Assembly (NCBI RefSeq): GCF_025149945.1
Contig: NZ_JALXVH010000056.1
Span: 1 to 15,940, forward strand
Origin: Kocuria sp. p3-SID1428
GTDB taxonomy: Bacteria; Actinomycetota; Actinomycetes; Actinomycetales; Micrococcaceae
Reading direction: 5' to 3'
DNA length: 15,940 nucleotides
Shown here piece by piece: positions 1 to 7,054 of this stretch; position 1 is the first letter of the stretch, and the number at the start of each line of letters is the position of its first letter. The translations under genes and the position numbers were made by a program. Below the pieces are notes generated by a model. The model saw only the letters and a list, made by a program, of their open reading frames with translations, was not told where the DNA came from and searched no databases.

Positions 1-29
1 CGCGTCCGTGCAGCGGTGAGGCCGGAGGA

Positions 30-689
30 TCAGCGGCGCATGATCCTGCGCGCCATGGCGTTGCCGACGAACTGCACGGTCTGCACCAGGACGATGATGA
101 CCGCGACCGCAGCCCAGGTGACCTCGTCGTTGAAGCGCTGGTAGCCCAGCCGCAGCGCGAAGTCGCCCAGACCGCCGGCGCCGATCGCACCGGCCATGGC
201 GGACATGTCCGTGACGCCGATGACCAGGAACGTGTAGCCGAGCACCAGCGGCCCCAGGGCCTCCGGCAGGATCACCGTGGTGATGATCCGGAAGCGCGAG
301 ACGCCCATGGAGCGGGCTGCCTCGATCACGCCGGGATCCACCGACATGAGGTTCTGCTCGACGATGCGCGCGACCGCGAACAGGGCGGCGATCGTCATGG
401 CGAAGATCGCCGCGTTCTGCCCGAGCCGGGTGCCGATCACCGTCTCCGTCAGCGGCCCCAGGGCCGCCAGCAGGATGATGAACGGGATGGGCCGCACGAA
501 GTTCACGATCAGGTTGATCGCCGTGTTCAGCGGGCGGTTCGCATAGATGCCCCCGGGGCGGGTGACGTACAGCGCGACACCGAAGACCAGGCCCAGGAAG
601 CCCGCGATGATCATGGTCACCGCGACCATGTAGAGCGTCTCGCCGATGGACGTCAGCAGCTGAGGGCCGAGAACGGACCAGTTCGTCAT
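30..689 (-). CDS. metI: Methionine ABC transporter permease MetI
   Basis: This is the membrane subunit of the MetNIQ importer, which brings methionine across the cytoplasmic membrane. The protein has 219 residues, close to the usual 217 or so for MetI. It shows about five hydrophobic segments (roughly residues 10-42, 58-80, 92-112, 145-172 and 190-210). The permease EAA loop, which docks on the ATPase, is at about 123-145 and reads EAARSMGVSRFRII before the LPEALG turn. The family stretch VRPIPFIILL is at 65-74. The ATG overlaps the metN stop by four bases (ATGA), and AAGGAGG lies seven bases upstream, so translation is probably coupled. It is the last gene of metQNI; no terminator is visible in the 29 bases left. 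MetI-type permeases can also carry related amino acids, but the riboswitch upstream favours methionine. Confidence 0.95.
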   Translation of the reverse strand: MTNWSVLGPQLLTSIGETLYMVAVTMIIAGFLGLVFGVALYVTRPGGIYANRPLNTAINLIVNFVRPIPFIILLAALGPLTETVIGTRLGQNAAIFAMTIAALFAVARIVEQNLMSVDPGVIEAARSMGVSRFRIITTVILPEALGPLVLGYTFLVIGVTDMSAMAGAIGAGGLGDFALRLGYQRFNDEVTWAAVAVIIVLVQTVQFVGNAMARRIMRR

Positions 690-1807
690 GCCGAGACCTC
701 CTTGACAGCCGTGGCCTGCCCAAGACGGGCGATCGTGTCCTCCACGGCCTGCGCATCTCCCAGCAGCTCGACGGTCAGCGAGCCGAAGGACTGCTCCTGC
801 AGCACCGAGACCCCGCCGAACACGATGCGGAAGCCCACGCCCTGCTCGGCAGCGGCGCGGCTGAGCACGGATCCCACGTCGACGCCCTCGCGGATCTCCA
901 GCACCACCAGGCGGCCGTCGTGGCGGGAGCGCAAGTGGACGAGCTCCTCGGCATCCGGCTCGGCGTGCACGACGGTGGACACGAAGCGACGAGTCGTGGG
1001 CGACTGCCCCGCCGAGAAGATCTGGGCCGTGGGGCCCATCTCGACCACGCGCCCGTTGTCCATGACCGCCACACGGTCGGCGATCGCGCGCACCACATCC
1101 ATCTCGTGGGTGATCAGCACCACCGTGATCCCGAACTCCCGGTTGGCCCGGCGCAGCAGCGCCAGCACCTCCTGGGTGGTCTCGGGATCCAGCGCGGAGG
1201 TGGACTCGTCGGCCAGCAGGATCTTGGGGTTGGCCGCCAGCGCCCGGGCGATGCCCACGCGCTGCTTCTGCCCGCCCGAGAGCTGCTCCGGGTAGTTGCC
1301 CGCCCGCTCGCTCAGCCCGACGAACTCCAGCAGCTCCTTCACCCGCGCCTTGCGATCGGCTGCCGACCAGCCCGCCTGCTTCAGCGGGTATTCGACGTTG
1401 CCGGCCACAGACCGCGACGTGAACAGGTTGAACTGCTGGAAGATCATGCCGATGTCGCGGCGGATCGGGGCGAGCTGGTTCTCGGTGCGTCCGTCGACCC
1501 GGCGGCCGTCGACCTCGACCACGCCGGAGGTCACCGGCTCCAGGCCGTTGATCAGGCGCACGAGCGTGGACTTGCCCGCACCCGAGTACCCGATCACGCC
1601 GAAGATCTCGCCGCGGCGGATCTCCAGGGTGACGTCATCGACCGCGGTGACCTCGCGCTTGAGCTTGCCCTTGCCCGTGGTGAAGGACTTGGTGACGCCT
1701 TCGAAGCGCACGATCGCCTCGGTCTGCGGACCCGGTCGACGCCGCTGCCCCGCAGCGGCGTCGGCCACCGGCTCGGTGTCAGGGTGGAACTCCTGGGCCG
1801 GGGTCAC
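686..1807 (-). CDS. metN: Methionine ABC transporter ATP-binding protein MetN
   Basis: This is the cytoplasmic ATPase that powers methionine import through MetI. In the 373-residue protein the Walker A motif GYSGAGKST is at 73-81, the Q-loop at about 124, the ABC signature LSGGQKQRVGIARAL at 176-190, Walker B with the catalytic Glu (ILLADE) at 196-201 and the switch His at 234. About 90 residues follow the nucleotide-binding domain. They match the NIL regulatory domain that, in MetN, binds methionine and trans-inhibits transport. The start is GTG overlapping the metQ stop (GTGA), with AGGAGG about ten bases upstream. Some 30 polar residues precede the ABC domain, which E. coli MetN lacks; an internal start is possible but no better site is visible. 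Confidence 0.95.
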   Translation of the reverse strand: MTPAQEFHPDTEPVADAAAGQRRRPGPQTEAIVRFEGVTKSFTTGKGKLKREVTAVDDVTLEIRRGEIFGVIGYSGAGKSTLVRLINGLEPVTSGVVEVDGRRVDGRTENQLAPIRRDIGMIFQQFNLFTSRSVAGNVEYPLKQAGWSAADRKARVKELLEFVGLSERAGNYPEQLSGGQKQRVGIARALAANPKILLADESTSALDPETTQEVLALLRRANREFGITVVLITHEMDVVRAIADRVAVMDNGRVVEMGPTAQIFSAGQSPTTRRFVSTVVHAEPDAEELVHLRSRHDGRLVVLEIREGVDVGSVLSRAAAEQGVGFRIVFGGVSVLQEQSFGSLTVELLGDAQAVEDTIARLGQATAVKEVSA

Positions 1808-2679
1808 TTCTTGAGGTCCTCCTGGTAGTCGGCCAGGACCTGCTCGAGCTCTTCCTGCGAGAGATCCATGGTCACGGCGGTGCCCTTGGTGTCCTGCTCC
1901 TCGGCCTCGAGGACCTCGGGGGTGTGGAACAGCTCAGCCACCTCGTGCAGCGTCTCGTCGTCCTTGTTGGCCTCGGTGGTGGCGAACAGGTTGACGTAGG
2001 GACGTGCGTTCTCGTTCTCGGCGCCGTCCGAGGCCAGCGCGGAGTTCGGGTCGATGTCCCCGCGGGCCAGGAAGTCGTTGTTGATGACGGAGCCGGCCAC
2101 GGAGTCCATGGACAGCACGGTCTGCTCGGCCGAGACCGGGGTGACGGTGACCTTCGAGGCCTCGGTGTCGATGTCCGACTCGGTCGGGGCCGTGGTGTCC
2201 GAGGTGAACTCCACCAGGCCATTGGCCTGCAGCAGCAGCAGGGCGCGCGACTGGTTGATCGAGTCGTTGGGGATGGCGATCTCGTCGCCGTCCTGGATGT
2301 CGTCGATCGACTCGTACTGGTTGGAGTACAGGCCCAGCGGGTAGATCGAGGTGGAGGCGATCGGGGTGATCGAATCGCCGGAGTTGTTGTTGTAGTCGGC
2401 CAGGTAGGCCGAGTGCTGGAACCAGTTCATGTCCACATCGCCGGAGGCGGTGGCCGGGTTGACCTGGCTGTACTCGGAGAGCTCGACCAGCTCGACGGTG
2501 ATGCCCTCCTCCTCGGCCTTCTCCACGAGGGCTTCGTTCACGGGAGTGGTGCCGACGACGCCGATCTTGATGACGCCGTCGTCGTACGGGGCCTCATCGG
2601 AGTCGCCGCCGCCGCAGCCGGCGAGCGTCAGACCGAGGACGGTGGTCACGGCGAGGGCAGAGAGACGGTGTGCGCGCAT
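1804..2679 (-). CDS. metQ: Methionine-binding lipoprotein MetQ (NlpA family)
   Basis: This is the substrate-binding component of the MetNIQ importer. The 291-residue precursor has a lipoprotein signal: Arg residues at 2 and 5, a hydrophobic stretch, then the lipobox LAGC at 19-22. The mature protein should therefore be lipid-anchored through Cys22 on the outer face of the membrane. Family features include IKIGVVGTTP near the mature N-terminus, NWFQHSAYL (the FQHxxYL block of NlpA/MetQ) at about 85-93, and IPNDSINQSRALLLLQ at about 135-150. It is the first gene of metQ-metN-metI, and its stop overlaps the metN start. The start is ATG with GAAAGG about 11 bases upstream. A SAM-IV riboswitch in the leader predicts low expression when S-adenosylmethionine is plentiful. 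Confidence 0.93.
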   Translation of the reverse strand: MRAHRLSALAVTTVLGLTLAGCGGGDSDEAPYDDGVIKIGVVGTTPVNEALVEKAEEEGITVELVELSEYSQVNPATASGDVDMNWFQHSAYLADYNNNSGDSITPIASTSIYPLGLYSNQYESIDDIQDGDEIAIPNDSINQSRALLLLQANGLVEFTSDTTAPTESDIDTEASKVTVTPVSAEQTVLSMDSVAGSVINNDFLARGDIDPNSALASDGAENENARPYVNLFATTEANKDDETLHEVAELFHTPEVLEAEEQDTKGTAVTMDLSQEELEQVLADYQEDLKK

Positions 2680-2695
2680 GGGAGGGATTGCCTTT

Positions 2696-2745
2696 CGTTC
2701 AGCGAGCTGTCCGATCCCGTTCGGGGTGACCGGCGGCGCTGAAGG
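2696..2745 (-). promoter_or_regulatory. Hairpin beside the metQ ribosome site, candidate riboswitch expression platform
   Basis: In the metQ leader, TTCAGCG (2737-2743) and CGCTGAA (2698-2704) are perfect reverse complements. An inner CCC-GAAC-GGG pairing lies between them. The 3' arm ends directly before the metQ Shine-Dalgarno GAAAGG (2691-2696), and a CCTT flanks the 5' arm. There is no U-tract, so control of ribosome access seems likelier than transcription termination. That role is inference; I saw only the complementarity and the position. Confidence 0.45.
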
Positions 2746-2775
2746 TCAGGCGTGCGCCTCGATGCTGCGCAGGAT

Positions 2776-2891
2776 CCCTTCCGTGCTTGCCGCGGTGCGG
2801 AACCGGAGCCGGATGGTCATCTGGGGCACCCCACCACGGTGAGAGGGTTGCCGTCCGGCCAGCCAGAGCTTCGCGCCGGATCTCGTCATCC
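2776..2891 (-). ncRNA. SAM-IV riboswitch aptamer in the metQNI leader
   Basis: The leader RNA closely matches the SAM-IV core as I remember it: GGCCGGACGGCAACCCT, then CACCGTGGTGGGGTGCCCC, then GATGACC. GGATG (2887-2891) can pair with CATCC to close the aptamer, and TCCGGC with GCCGGA forms the next helix. CACC and GGTG form a further short helix. Downstream, TTCCG and CGGAA enclose a loop with CGCGGCAAGC, the 3' hairpin typical of SAM-IV rather than SAM-I. SAM-IV elements are known from Actinomycetota and control sulfur-amino-acid genes by sensing S-adenosylmethionine. The position just before metQNI fits exactly. The 3' boundary is approximate. Confidence 0.88.
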
Positions 2892-2900
2892 TGGCCGCAG

Positions 2901-2906
2901 AGTCTA
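2901..2906 (-). promoter_or_regulatory. -10 box of the metQNI promoter
   Basis: TAGACT lies 9 bases before the first pairing base of the SAM-IV aptamer, so transcription would start within a few bases of the aptamer's first helix. No good -35 is seen at 17 bases, which is common in high-GC actinobacteria. The dxr stop is only 34 bases upstream, so the promoter sits right behind dxr. Confidence 0.55.
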
Positions 2907-2939
2907 GCACCCGTGCCCGCCGCCGAGCGAGCATCGCCC

Positions 2940-4214
2940 TCAGGCCCGACGGCGCCTCACCAGCTCATCGGCACGGCATCGGGCCCATGCCTCGGCCGCC
3001 AGCACCGATTCGAGGCTCAGCTCACCGGCCGGCTCGTGCTCCCCCACCACCTCGGCCACCAGCTCCACGATCTCCAGGAAGCCAAGTCGCCCTGCGTGGA
3101 ATGCCAGGACCGCCTGCTCGTTGGCGGCATTGAACACGGCCGGCCCGGCAGCCCCGGAGGCCGCAGCCTCCTTGAGCAGCCGCACCGCGGGGAAGGCCTC
3201 CTCGTCCAGCGGCTCGAAGCTCCACGTGGCGGCCTGGGTCCAATCGCACGGCGAAGCAGCGCCCGGGACCCTGTGCGGCCAGCCCAGGCCCAGGGCGATC
3301 GGCAGCCGCATGTCCGGAGGGGAGGCCTGGGCGATCGTGGAGCCGTCGACGAACTGCACCATCGAATGCACCACCGACTGCGGATGGACCACCACGTCGA
3401 TGCGCTCCAGCGGGATGTCGAACAGCAGGTGGGCTTCCAGGACCTCCAGGGCCTTGTTCACCATGGTCGAGGAGTTCGTGGTGACCATCAGCCCCATGTC
3501 CCAGGTGGGGTGGGCCAGCGCATCCTGCGGGCGCACGTCCTGCAGGGATTCGCGCGAGCGCCCTCGGAAGGGGCCCCCTGAGGCCGTGAGCACGAGCCGG
3601 TCGACCTCACGGGGGGCACCGCTGCGCAGCGCCTGCGCCAGCGCTGAGTGCTCGGAGTCCACCGGGATCAGGGGGTCCTCGTGCGGGGAGGCCTGAGCTG
3701 CCCGCCGCACGAGCTCGCCTCCGGCGATCAGCGACTCCTTGTTGGCCAGGGCCAGCAGCTTCCCCGCCTCCAGGGCGGCAAGGGTGGGCGCCAGTCCGAT
3801 CGAGCCGGTGATGCCGTTGAGGACCAGATCGGCCTCCGGCACTTGAGCGGCGCGAACGGCCGCCTCACGCCCGGAGAGGATCTGCGGGGCGTAGCGACCC
3901 TCGAGCGATTCCATGCGCGAGGCGATGAGGCGCTCGAGCAGCGCCGCGTCCTGTGCGTCGCCCGAGGTGGCCACGGTCTCGGCGCGGGTCTCGACTGCTT
4001 GCTCCGAGAGCAGTTCCAGATTCGAGGAGCCGGCTGCCAGCGCCACCACCTGGAAGGGCGGCGACTGCTCAGCCGATGCGGCGGCGGTGCGCACGACGTC
4101 GAGCGCCTGCGTGCCGATCGACCCGGTCGAGCCGAGGATCGAGATCCGGCGCTCGGGCTGGGCCCACAGCGGGGCGTCGGGGGCAGGGCGCTGGTGGCGG
4201 GAGATCTCGGTCAT
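2940..4214 (-). CDS. dxr: 1-deoxy-D-xylulose 5-phosphate reductoisomerase (Dxr)
   Basis: This cytoplasmic enzyme uses NADPH to rearrange and reduce 1-deoxyxylulose 5-phosphate to 2-C-methylerythritol 4-phosphate, the committed step of the MEP isoprenoid pathway. The 424-residue protein has the NADPH-binding motif GSTGSIG at 28-34. NGITGSIG follows at 133-140 and LANKESLI at 156-163. Metal ligands are Asp186 and Glu188 in PVDSEHSA and Glu257 in NKALE. The flexible substrate-loop region has ASGGPFRG at 211-218 and the conserved Trp in HPTW (Trp238). It is about 25 residues longer than the E. coli enzyme, mostly from a 22-residue N-terminal lead before the Rossmann fold. In many actinobacteria dxr lies close to cdsA; here the acetate genes and a small membrane protein separate them. 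Confidence 0.97.
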   Translation of the reverse strand: MTEISRHQRPAPDAPLWAQPERRISILGSTGSIGTQALDVVRTAAASAEQSPPFQVVALAAGSSNLELLSEQAVETRAETVATSGDAQDAALLERLIASRMESLEGRYAPQILSGREAAVRAAQVPEADLVLNGITGSIGLAPTLAALEAGKLLALANKESLIAGGELVRRAAQASPHEDPLIPVDSEHSALAQALRSGAPREVDRLVLTASGGPFRGRSRESLQDVRPQDALAHPTWDMGLMVTTNSSTMVNKALEVLEAHLLFDIPLERIDVVVHPQSVVHSMVQFVDGSTIAQASPPDMRLPIALGLGWPHRVPGAASPCDWTQAATWSFEPLDEEAFPAVRLLKEAAASGAAGPAVFNAANEQAVLAFHAGRLGFLEIVELVAEVVGEHEPAGELSLESVLAAEAWARCRADELVRRRRA

Positions 4215-4221
4215 GGCCCCA

Positions 4222-4227
4222 AGTATG
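4222..4227 (-). promoter_or_regulatory. -10 box of a dxr promoter, possibly leaderless
   Basis: CATACT ends seven bases before the A of the dxr ATG, the distance normally found between a -10 box and the start of transcription. The mRNA could therefore begin at or next to the start codon. No properly spaced Shine-Dalgarno is present; the only G-run is two bases from the ATG. A perfect 12-bp palindrome, CGCAGCGCTGCG, is at 4238-4249 where a -35 element would be. Confidence 0.4.
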
Positions 4228-4291
4228 CCGAGCCGAGCGCAGCGCTGCGGAACCGCGCTCGTCGTCTGCGTGCGTCGCAGGCCGGCAAACG

Positions 4292-4335
4292 CGAAGCGCC
4301 CCGTCCCCTCCGTGGTGGAGGGGCGGGGCGCTTCG
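4292..4335 (-). terminator. Terminator-like hairpin after glsB
   Basis: CGAAGCGCCCCGTCCCCTCC (4292-4311) pairs with 4317-4335 across a five-base GTGGT loop, with a single bulged base at 4304. The roughly 19-bp GC-rich stem starts 20 bases after the stop codon of the small membrane protein and lies before dxr. No long U-tract follows, as is usual for high-GC actinobacteria. Confidence 0.8.
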
Positions 4336-4355
4336 ATGCTTCGGTGTGCGTCGGC

Positions 4356-4637
4356 TCAGCGCTCAACACCGCGGCCGCCCTTGGTCAGGGCGCCGTAGAT
4401 GAACAGCACGACGAGCGCGCCGATGACGGCGAGCACGATCGAGCCGATGGACAGCGTGCTGCCGGCAGAGTGCAGGCCCGGGATGACCATGGCGATCAGG
4501 CCGCCGACGAAGGCGCCGACGATGCCCAGGATGATGGTCATGACGATGCCGCCGCCCTGCTTGCCGGGCATGATGAGCTTGGCGAGGGCGCCGGCGATGA
4601 TGCCGAGGACCAGCCAGGCGATGATGGAACCGATCAT
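4356..4637 (-). CDS. GlsB/YeaQ/YmgE-family small membrane protein
   Basis: This 93-residue, very hydrophobic protein belongs to the transglycosylase-associated (Transgly_assoc) family. Bacteria often induce these proteins in general stress; their molecular role is not settled. Three membrane segments are visible at about residues 3-20, 29-52 and 60-84, with the family turn LIMPGKQGGG between the first two and a short basic tail GGRGVER. The ATG at 4637 is chosen because AGGAGAA lies six bases upstream and the hydrophobic domain begins at once. The open frame extends further upstream, but that part is Arg-rich and unlike the family. It appears to be a single-gene unit, with its own promoter-like sequence and a strong hairpin behind it. 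Confidence 0.88.
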   Translation of the reverse strand: MIGSIIAWLVLGIIAGALAKLIMPGKQGGGIVMTIILGIVGAFVGGLIAMVIPGLHSAGSTLSIGSIVLAVIGALVVLFIYGALTKGGRGVER

Positions 4638-4687
4638 GGTGTTCTCCTCTTTCGGGGCACCGTTGCGGCGCCCTTGAGCTGGGGGTG

Positions 4688-4741
4688 TGCTCAGACTGCT
4701 GAGCATCAGCCTGAGCGTAGCCTCGATACAGTCGAACGCAA
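4688..4741 (-). promoter_or_regulatory. Candidate glsB promoter with a palindrome at the start of the transcript
   Basis: TTGCGT (4736-4741) and TACGCT (4714-4719) are 16 bases apart, giving a reasonable -35/-10 pair. Transcription would start near 4707. Immediately downstream, TGCTCAG-ACTG-CTGAGCA (4688-4705) is a perfect 7-bp inverted repeat. It could be a repressor operator or a 5' hairpin in the mRNA. A second -10-like GATACT lies further upstream, so the promoter choice is uncertain. Confidence 0.4.
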
Positions 4742-4807
4742 AGATCAGTATCCTGAATGATGGTGTGTCGCGGCTGTGATCTCGGCGACCCCTCTCACCG
4801 AATGCCA

Positions 4808-4886
4808 GGGGCCGGGCCCCGCACGCGATGCGCGCCGGACCCGGCCCCATTCCCAGCACGGCCGATCAGCTCGATGCGCGATCGGC
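4808..4886 (-). terminator. Tandem hairpins after actP
   Basis: Two inverted repeats follow the symporter stop codon. GCCGATC (4861-4867) pairs with GATCGGC (4880-4886). GGGGCCGGG (4808-4816) then pairs with CCCGGCCCC (4840-4848), with further short pairings inside. They lie between actP and the glsB promoter and probably end actP transcription. No U-tract is present. Confidence 0.6.
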
Positions 4887-4903
4887 GGCGCTGCGGCGTC
4901 CGG

Positions 4904-6523
4904 TCAGTGCTCGACCGGCGGCTCCGCGCCCACACCGGTCATGGAGCGCACCTCCATCTCGGCCTGCTTCTCGCGGTTCTCCTTGCGGCCCTCGGTGAGC
5001 GAGCCCACGATCGCCAGCAGGAACCCGACCGGGATCGAGACGATGCCCGGGTTGCTCAGCGGGAACCAGGAGAAGTCGGCCCGGGCGATCATGGAGGTCT
5101 CCGCCCCGGACATCACCGGGGAGAAGATGATCAGCACGATCGCGGTGATCAGGCCTCCATACATGGACCACACGGCACCGCGGGTGGTGAAGCGCTTCCA
5201 GTACAGGGAGAACAGGATCGTGGGCAGGTTCGCGGAGGCGGCCACGGCGAAGGCCAGTGCCACCAGGAATGCGACGTTCTGCCCCTGGGCGCCGATACCG
5301 CCCAGTACGGCCACGACGCCGATCACGACCACGGTGATCTTGCCGACGCGCAGCTCCTCCTTGCCGGTGGCCTTGCCCTTCTTGATCACGTTGCCGTAGA
5401 TGTCATGGGCGAACGATGCCGAGGCGGTGATGGCCAGACCCGCCACAACGGCAAGAATCGTGGCAAAGGCGACGGCTGCGATGAAGCCGAGCAGCAGCGA
5501 CCCGCCGAGCTCATAGGCCAGCAGCGGAGCCGCAGAGTTCACACCGCCCGGCGCCTCCGCGATGCGATCGGCACCGATCAGCGCCGCAGCCGCATAGCCG
5601 AGCACCAGCGTGAAGAGGTAGAAGGTGCCGATCAGCACGATGGCCCAGACCACTGACTTGCGGGCCTCCTTGGCGGTGGGCACCGTGTAGAAGCGCATCA
5701 GCACGTGCGGCAGGCCGGCGGCACCCAGCACCAGAGCCAGGCCGAGCGAGACGAAGTCCAGCTTGGTGATCTCGTTCAGGCCGTAGCGCAGTCCTGGCTC
5801 CAGGATCGCGTGGTCACCCGCGGTATCCACCGCGCCGCCGAGCAGCCCGGAGAAGCTGAAGCCGAACATGGCCAGCGCCCACACGGTCATGACAGCCACG
5901 CCGGCCACCAGGAGGCAGGCCTTGATGATCTGCACCCAGGTGGTGCCCTTCATGCCGCCGATCAGCACGTAGGCGATCATCAGCGCGCCCACGGCCAGGA
6001 TCACCACCGACTGCCCGGTGCTCGAGGTCACGCCCAGCAGCAGCGAGACCAGTGCACCGGCGCCGGCCATCTGAGCCAGGAGGTAGAAGAACGTCACGCT
6101 CAGGGTGGTGATCGATGCCGCCATGCGCACCGGGGTCTGGCGCAGACGGAACGAGAGCACATCGGCCATCGTGAACTTGCCGGTGTTGCGAAGCGGCTCG
6201 GCGATCAGCAGCAGCGCCACCAGCCAGGCCACGAAGAAGCCGATCGAGTACAAGAAGCCGTCGTAGCCCTGCACGGCGATGGCGCCCACGATGCCCAGGA
6301 AGGAAGCGGCGGAGAGGTAGTCGCCGGCGATGGCCAGGCCGTTCTGGGTGCCGGTGAAGGAACGTCCTCCGGCGAAGTAGTCGGCCGCGCTCTGCGTGGA
6401 CTTCGAGGCCCGGATGACGACGACCAGCGTGACTGCCACGAAGGCCAGGAAGATCGCCATGTTGATCCAGGGGGTGCCGACCGTGCTCGCAGAGGTCTCG
6501 GCCAGGGGAATCACGGGGTTCAC
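4904..6523 (-). CDS. actP: ActP-like cation/acetate symporter (sodium:solute symporter family)
   Basis: This is an integral membrane carrier that should import acetate or another short monocarboxylate with a cation. The 539-residue protein has about 13 hydrophobic segments. It has SSS-family blocks such as SAADYFAGGRSFTGTQNGLA near the N-terminus, then IAGDYLSAASFLGIVG, and FYLLAQMAGAGALV near residue 150, characteristic of the ActP branch. The C-terminus is polar. GTG at 6523 is chosen because AGGAGG lies nine bases upstream and four bases separate it from the DUF485 stop; an in-frame start at 6556 would overlap the upstream gene. The DUF485-ActP pair is the usual layout (yjcH-actP in E. coli). 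Substrate could also be propionate or pyruvate, as with the corynebacterial relative MctC. Confidence 0.9.
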   Translation of the reverse strand: MNPVIPLAETSASTVGTPWINMAIFLAFVAVTLVVVIRASKSTQSAADYFAGGRSFTGTQNGLAIAGDYLSAASFLGIVGAIAVQGYDGFLYSIGFFVAWLVALLLIAEPLRNTGKFTMADVLSFRLRQTPVRMAASITTLSVTFFYLLAQMAGAGALVSLLLGVTSSTGQSVVILAVGALMIAYVLIGGMKGTTWVQIIKACLLVAGVAVMTVWALAMFGFSFSGLLGGAVDTAGDHAILEPGLRYGLNEITKLDFVSLGLALVLGAAGLPHVLMRFYTVPTAKEARKSVVWAIVLIGTFYLFTLVLGYAAAALIGADRIAEAPGGVNSAAPLLAYELGGSLLLGFIAAVAFATILAVVAGLAITASASFAHDIYGNVIKKGKATGKEELRVGKITVVVIGVVAVLGGIGAQGQNVAFLVALAFAVAASANLPTILFSLYWKRFTTRGAVWSMYGGLITAIVLIIFSPVMSGAETSMIARADFSWFPLSNPGIVSIPVGFLLAIVGSLTEGRKENREKQAEMEVRSMTGVGAEPPVEH

Positions 6524-6527
6524 GGCC

Positions 6528-6929
6528 TCAGGCCTCCTGTCCTGCGGTGCGGGCACGGGCTGCGAAGTCGCCGGCCTCGAGGTCGGCGCGGATGTCCTGC
6601 GCCTGGTTGTCGAGGTTCTTGTTGGCGAAGACGACGTACAGGGCGGTGATGCCGAAGGTCGTCACGAACTGCAGAAGGCCCAGGATCACCCCCAGGTTCA
6701 CATTGCCCAGCACCTCGCGGCCCATGAACGACGGCGCGTAGATGGACAGCAGGACGTAGAGGAAGAACCAGACGAGGAAGAACACGGTCATGGGGAAGAC
6801 GAAGCGGCGGTGCGTGCTGCGCAGAGACTGGAACTGCGGCGATGCCTGGGCCGCCATGAAGTCCTCTGCCGTGGGCTCCGCGATGCGGGGCTGTTCGGTC
6901 ACGGGGATCCTCTCAGAAAAAGTCGACAT
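6528..6929 (-). CDS. DUF485 membrane protein, partner of the ActP-like symporter
   Basis: This is a DUF485 (YjcH-type) protein of 133 residues with a polar N-terminus of about 45 residues, then two membrane segments (about 46-68 and 82-105, counted from the ATG) and a charged tail. FQSLRSTHRRFVFPMTVFFL and the later ITALYVVFANKNLD are typical of the family. Such genes nearly always sit directly upstream of actP-type symporters, as here with a four-base gap, suggesting an accessory role that is not well defined. ATG at 6929 is preferred because GAGAG lies a few bases upstream; a GTG four codons earlier is an alternative. A -10 box and a palindrome lie just upstream. Confidence 0.88.
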   Translation of the reverse strand: MSTFSERIPVTEQPRIAEPTAEDFMAAQASPQFQSLRSTHRRFVFPMTVFFLVWFFLYVLLSIYAPSFMGREVLGNVNLGVILGLLQFVTTFGITALYVVFANKNLDNQAQDIRADLEAGDFAARARTAGQEA

Positions 6930-6946
6930 GAGATCTCTCACTCACA

Positions 6947-6964
6947 GGTGTGACGCACACCATA
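6947..6964 (-). promoter_or_regulatory. Promoter of DUF485-actP with an overlapping palindrome
   Basis: TATGGT (6959-6964) is a plausible -10 box; no good -35 is seen. GGTGTG-CGT-CACACC (6947-6961 on this strand) is a perfect 6-bp inverted repeat that overlaps the end of the -10 box and covers the expected transcription start. That is a classic repressor position. I cannot name the regulator: the spacing does not fit a CRP/GlxR site. Confidence 0.5.
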
Positions 6965-7003
6965 CCCAGATTCCCTCAAGGTTTCTGCTTCGCCCCGCAA
7001 CGT

Positions 7004-7050
7004 GGCGCGAGTCGCGCCCGACGCCGCACAGCACGCTCCGGAAGGGCGCG
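7004..7050 (-). terminator. Alternative hairpins after the DivIVA-like gene
   Basis: Two competing pairings lie just past the stop codon at 7055. GGCGCG-AGT-CGCGCC (7004-7018) is a compact 6-bp hairpin. GGGCGCG (7044-7050) can instead pair with CGCGCCC (7013-7019). They separate the cdsA/DivIVA-like unit from the acetate genes and may act with the inverted repeat inside the end of the gene. Confidence 0.4.
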
Positions 7051-7054
7051 GGCT

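Noticed and set aside
920..1828. 302-codon rightward frame opposite metN
   Set aside because: metN has all ABC motifs; this frame has none.
3648..4760. 370-codon rightward frame across dxr and glsB
   Set aside because: It crosses two well-supported genes and a terminator, and its translation is Arg/Gly/Asp-rich with no recognisable motif.
4757..6649. Long rightward frames opposite actP
   Set aside because: They are shadows of the symporter gene in high-GC DNA, again His/Gln/Asp/Gly-rich.
6947..6961. CRP/GlxR-type site at the actP promoter
   Set aside because: The half-sites are three bases apart, not the six expected between TGTGA and TCACA.
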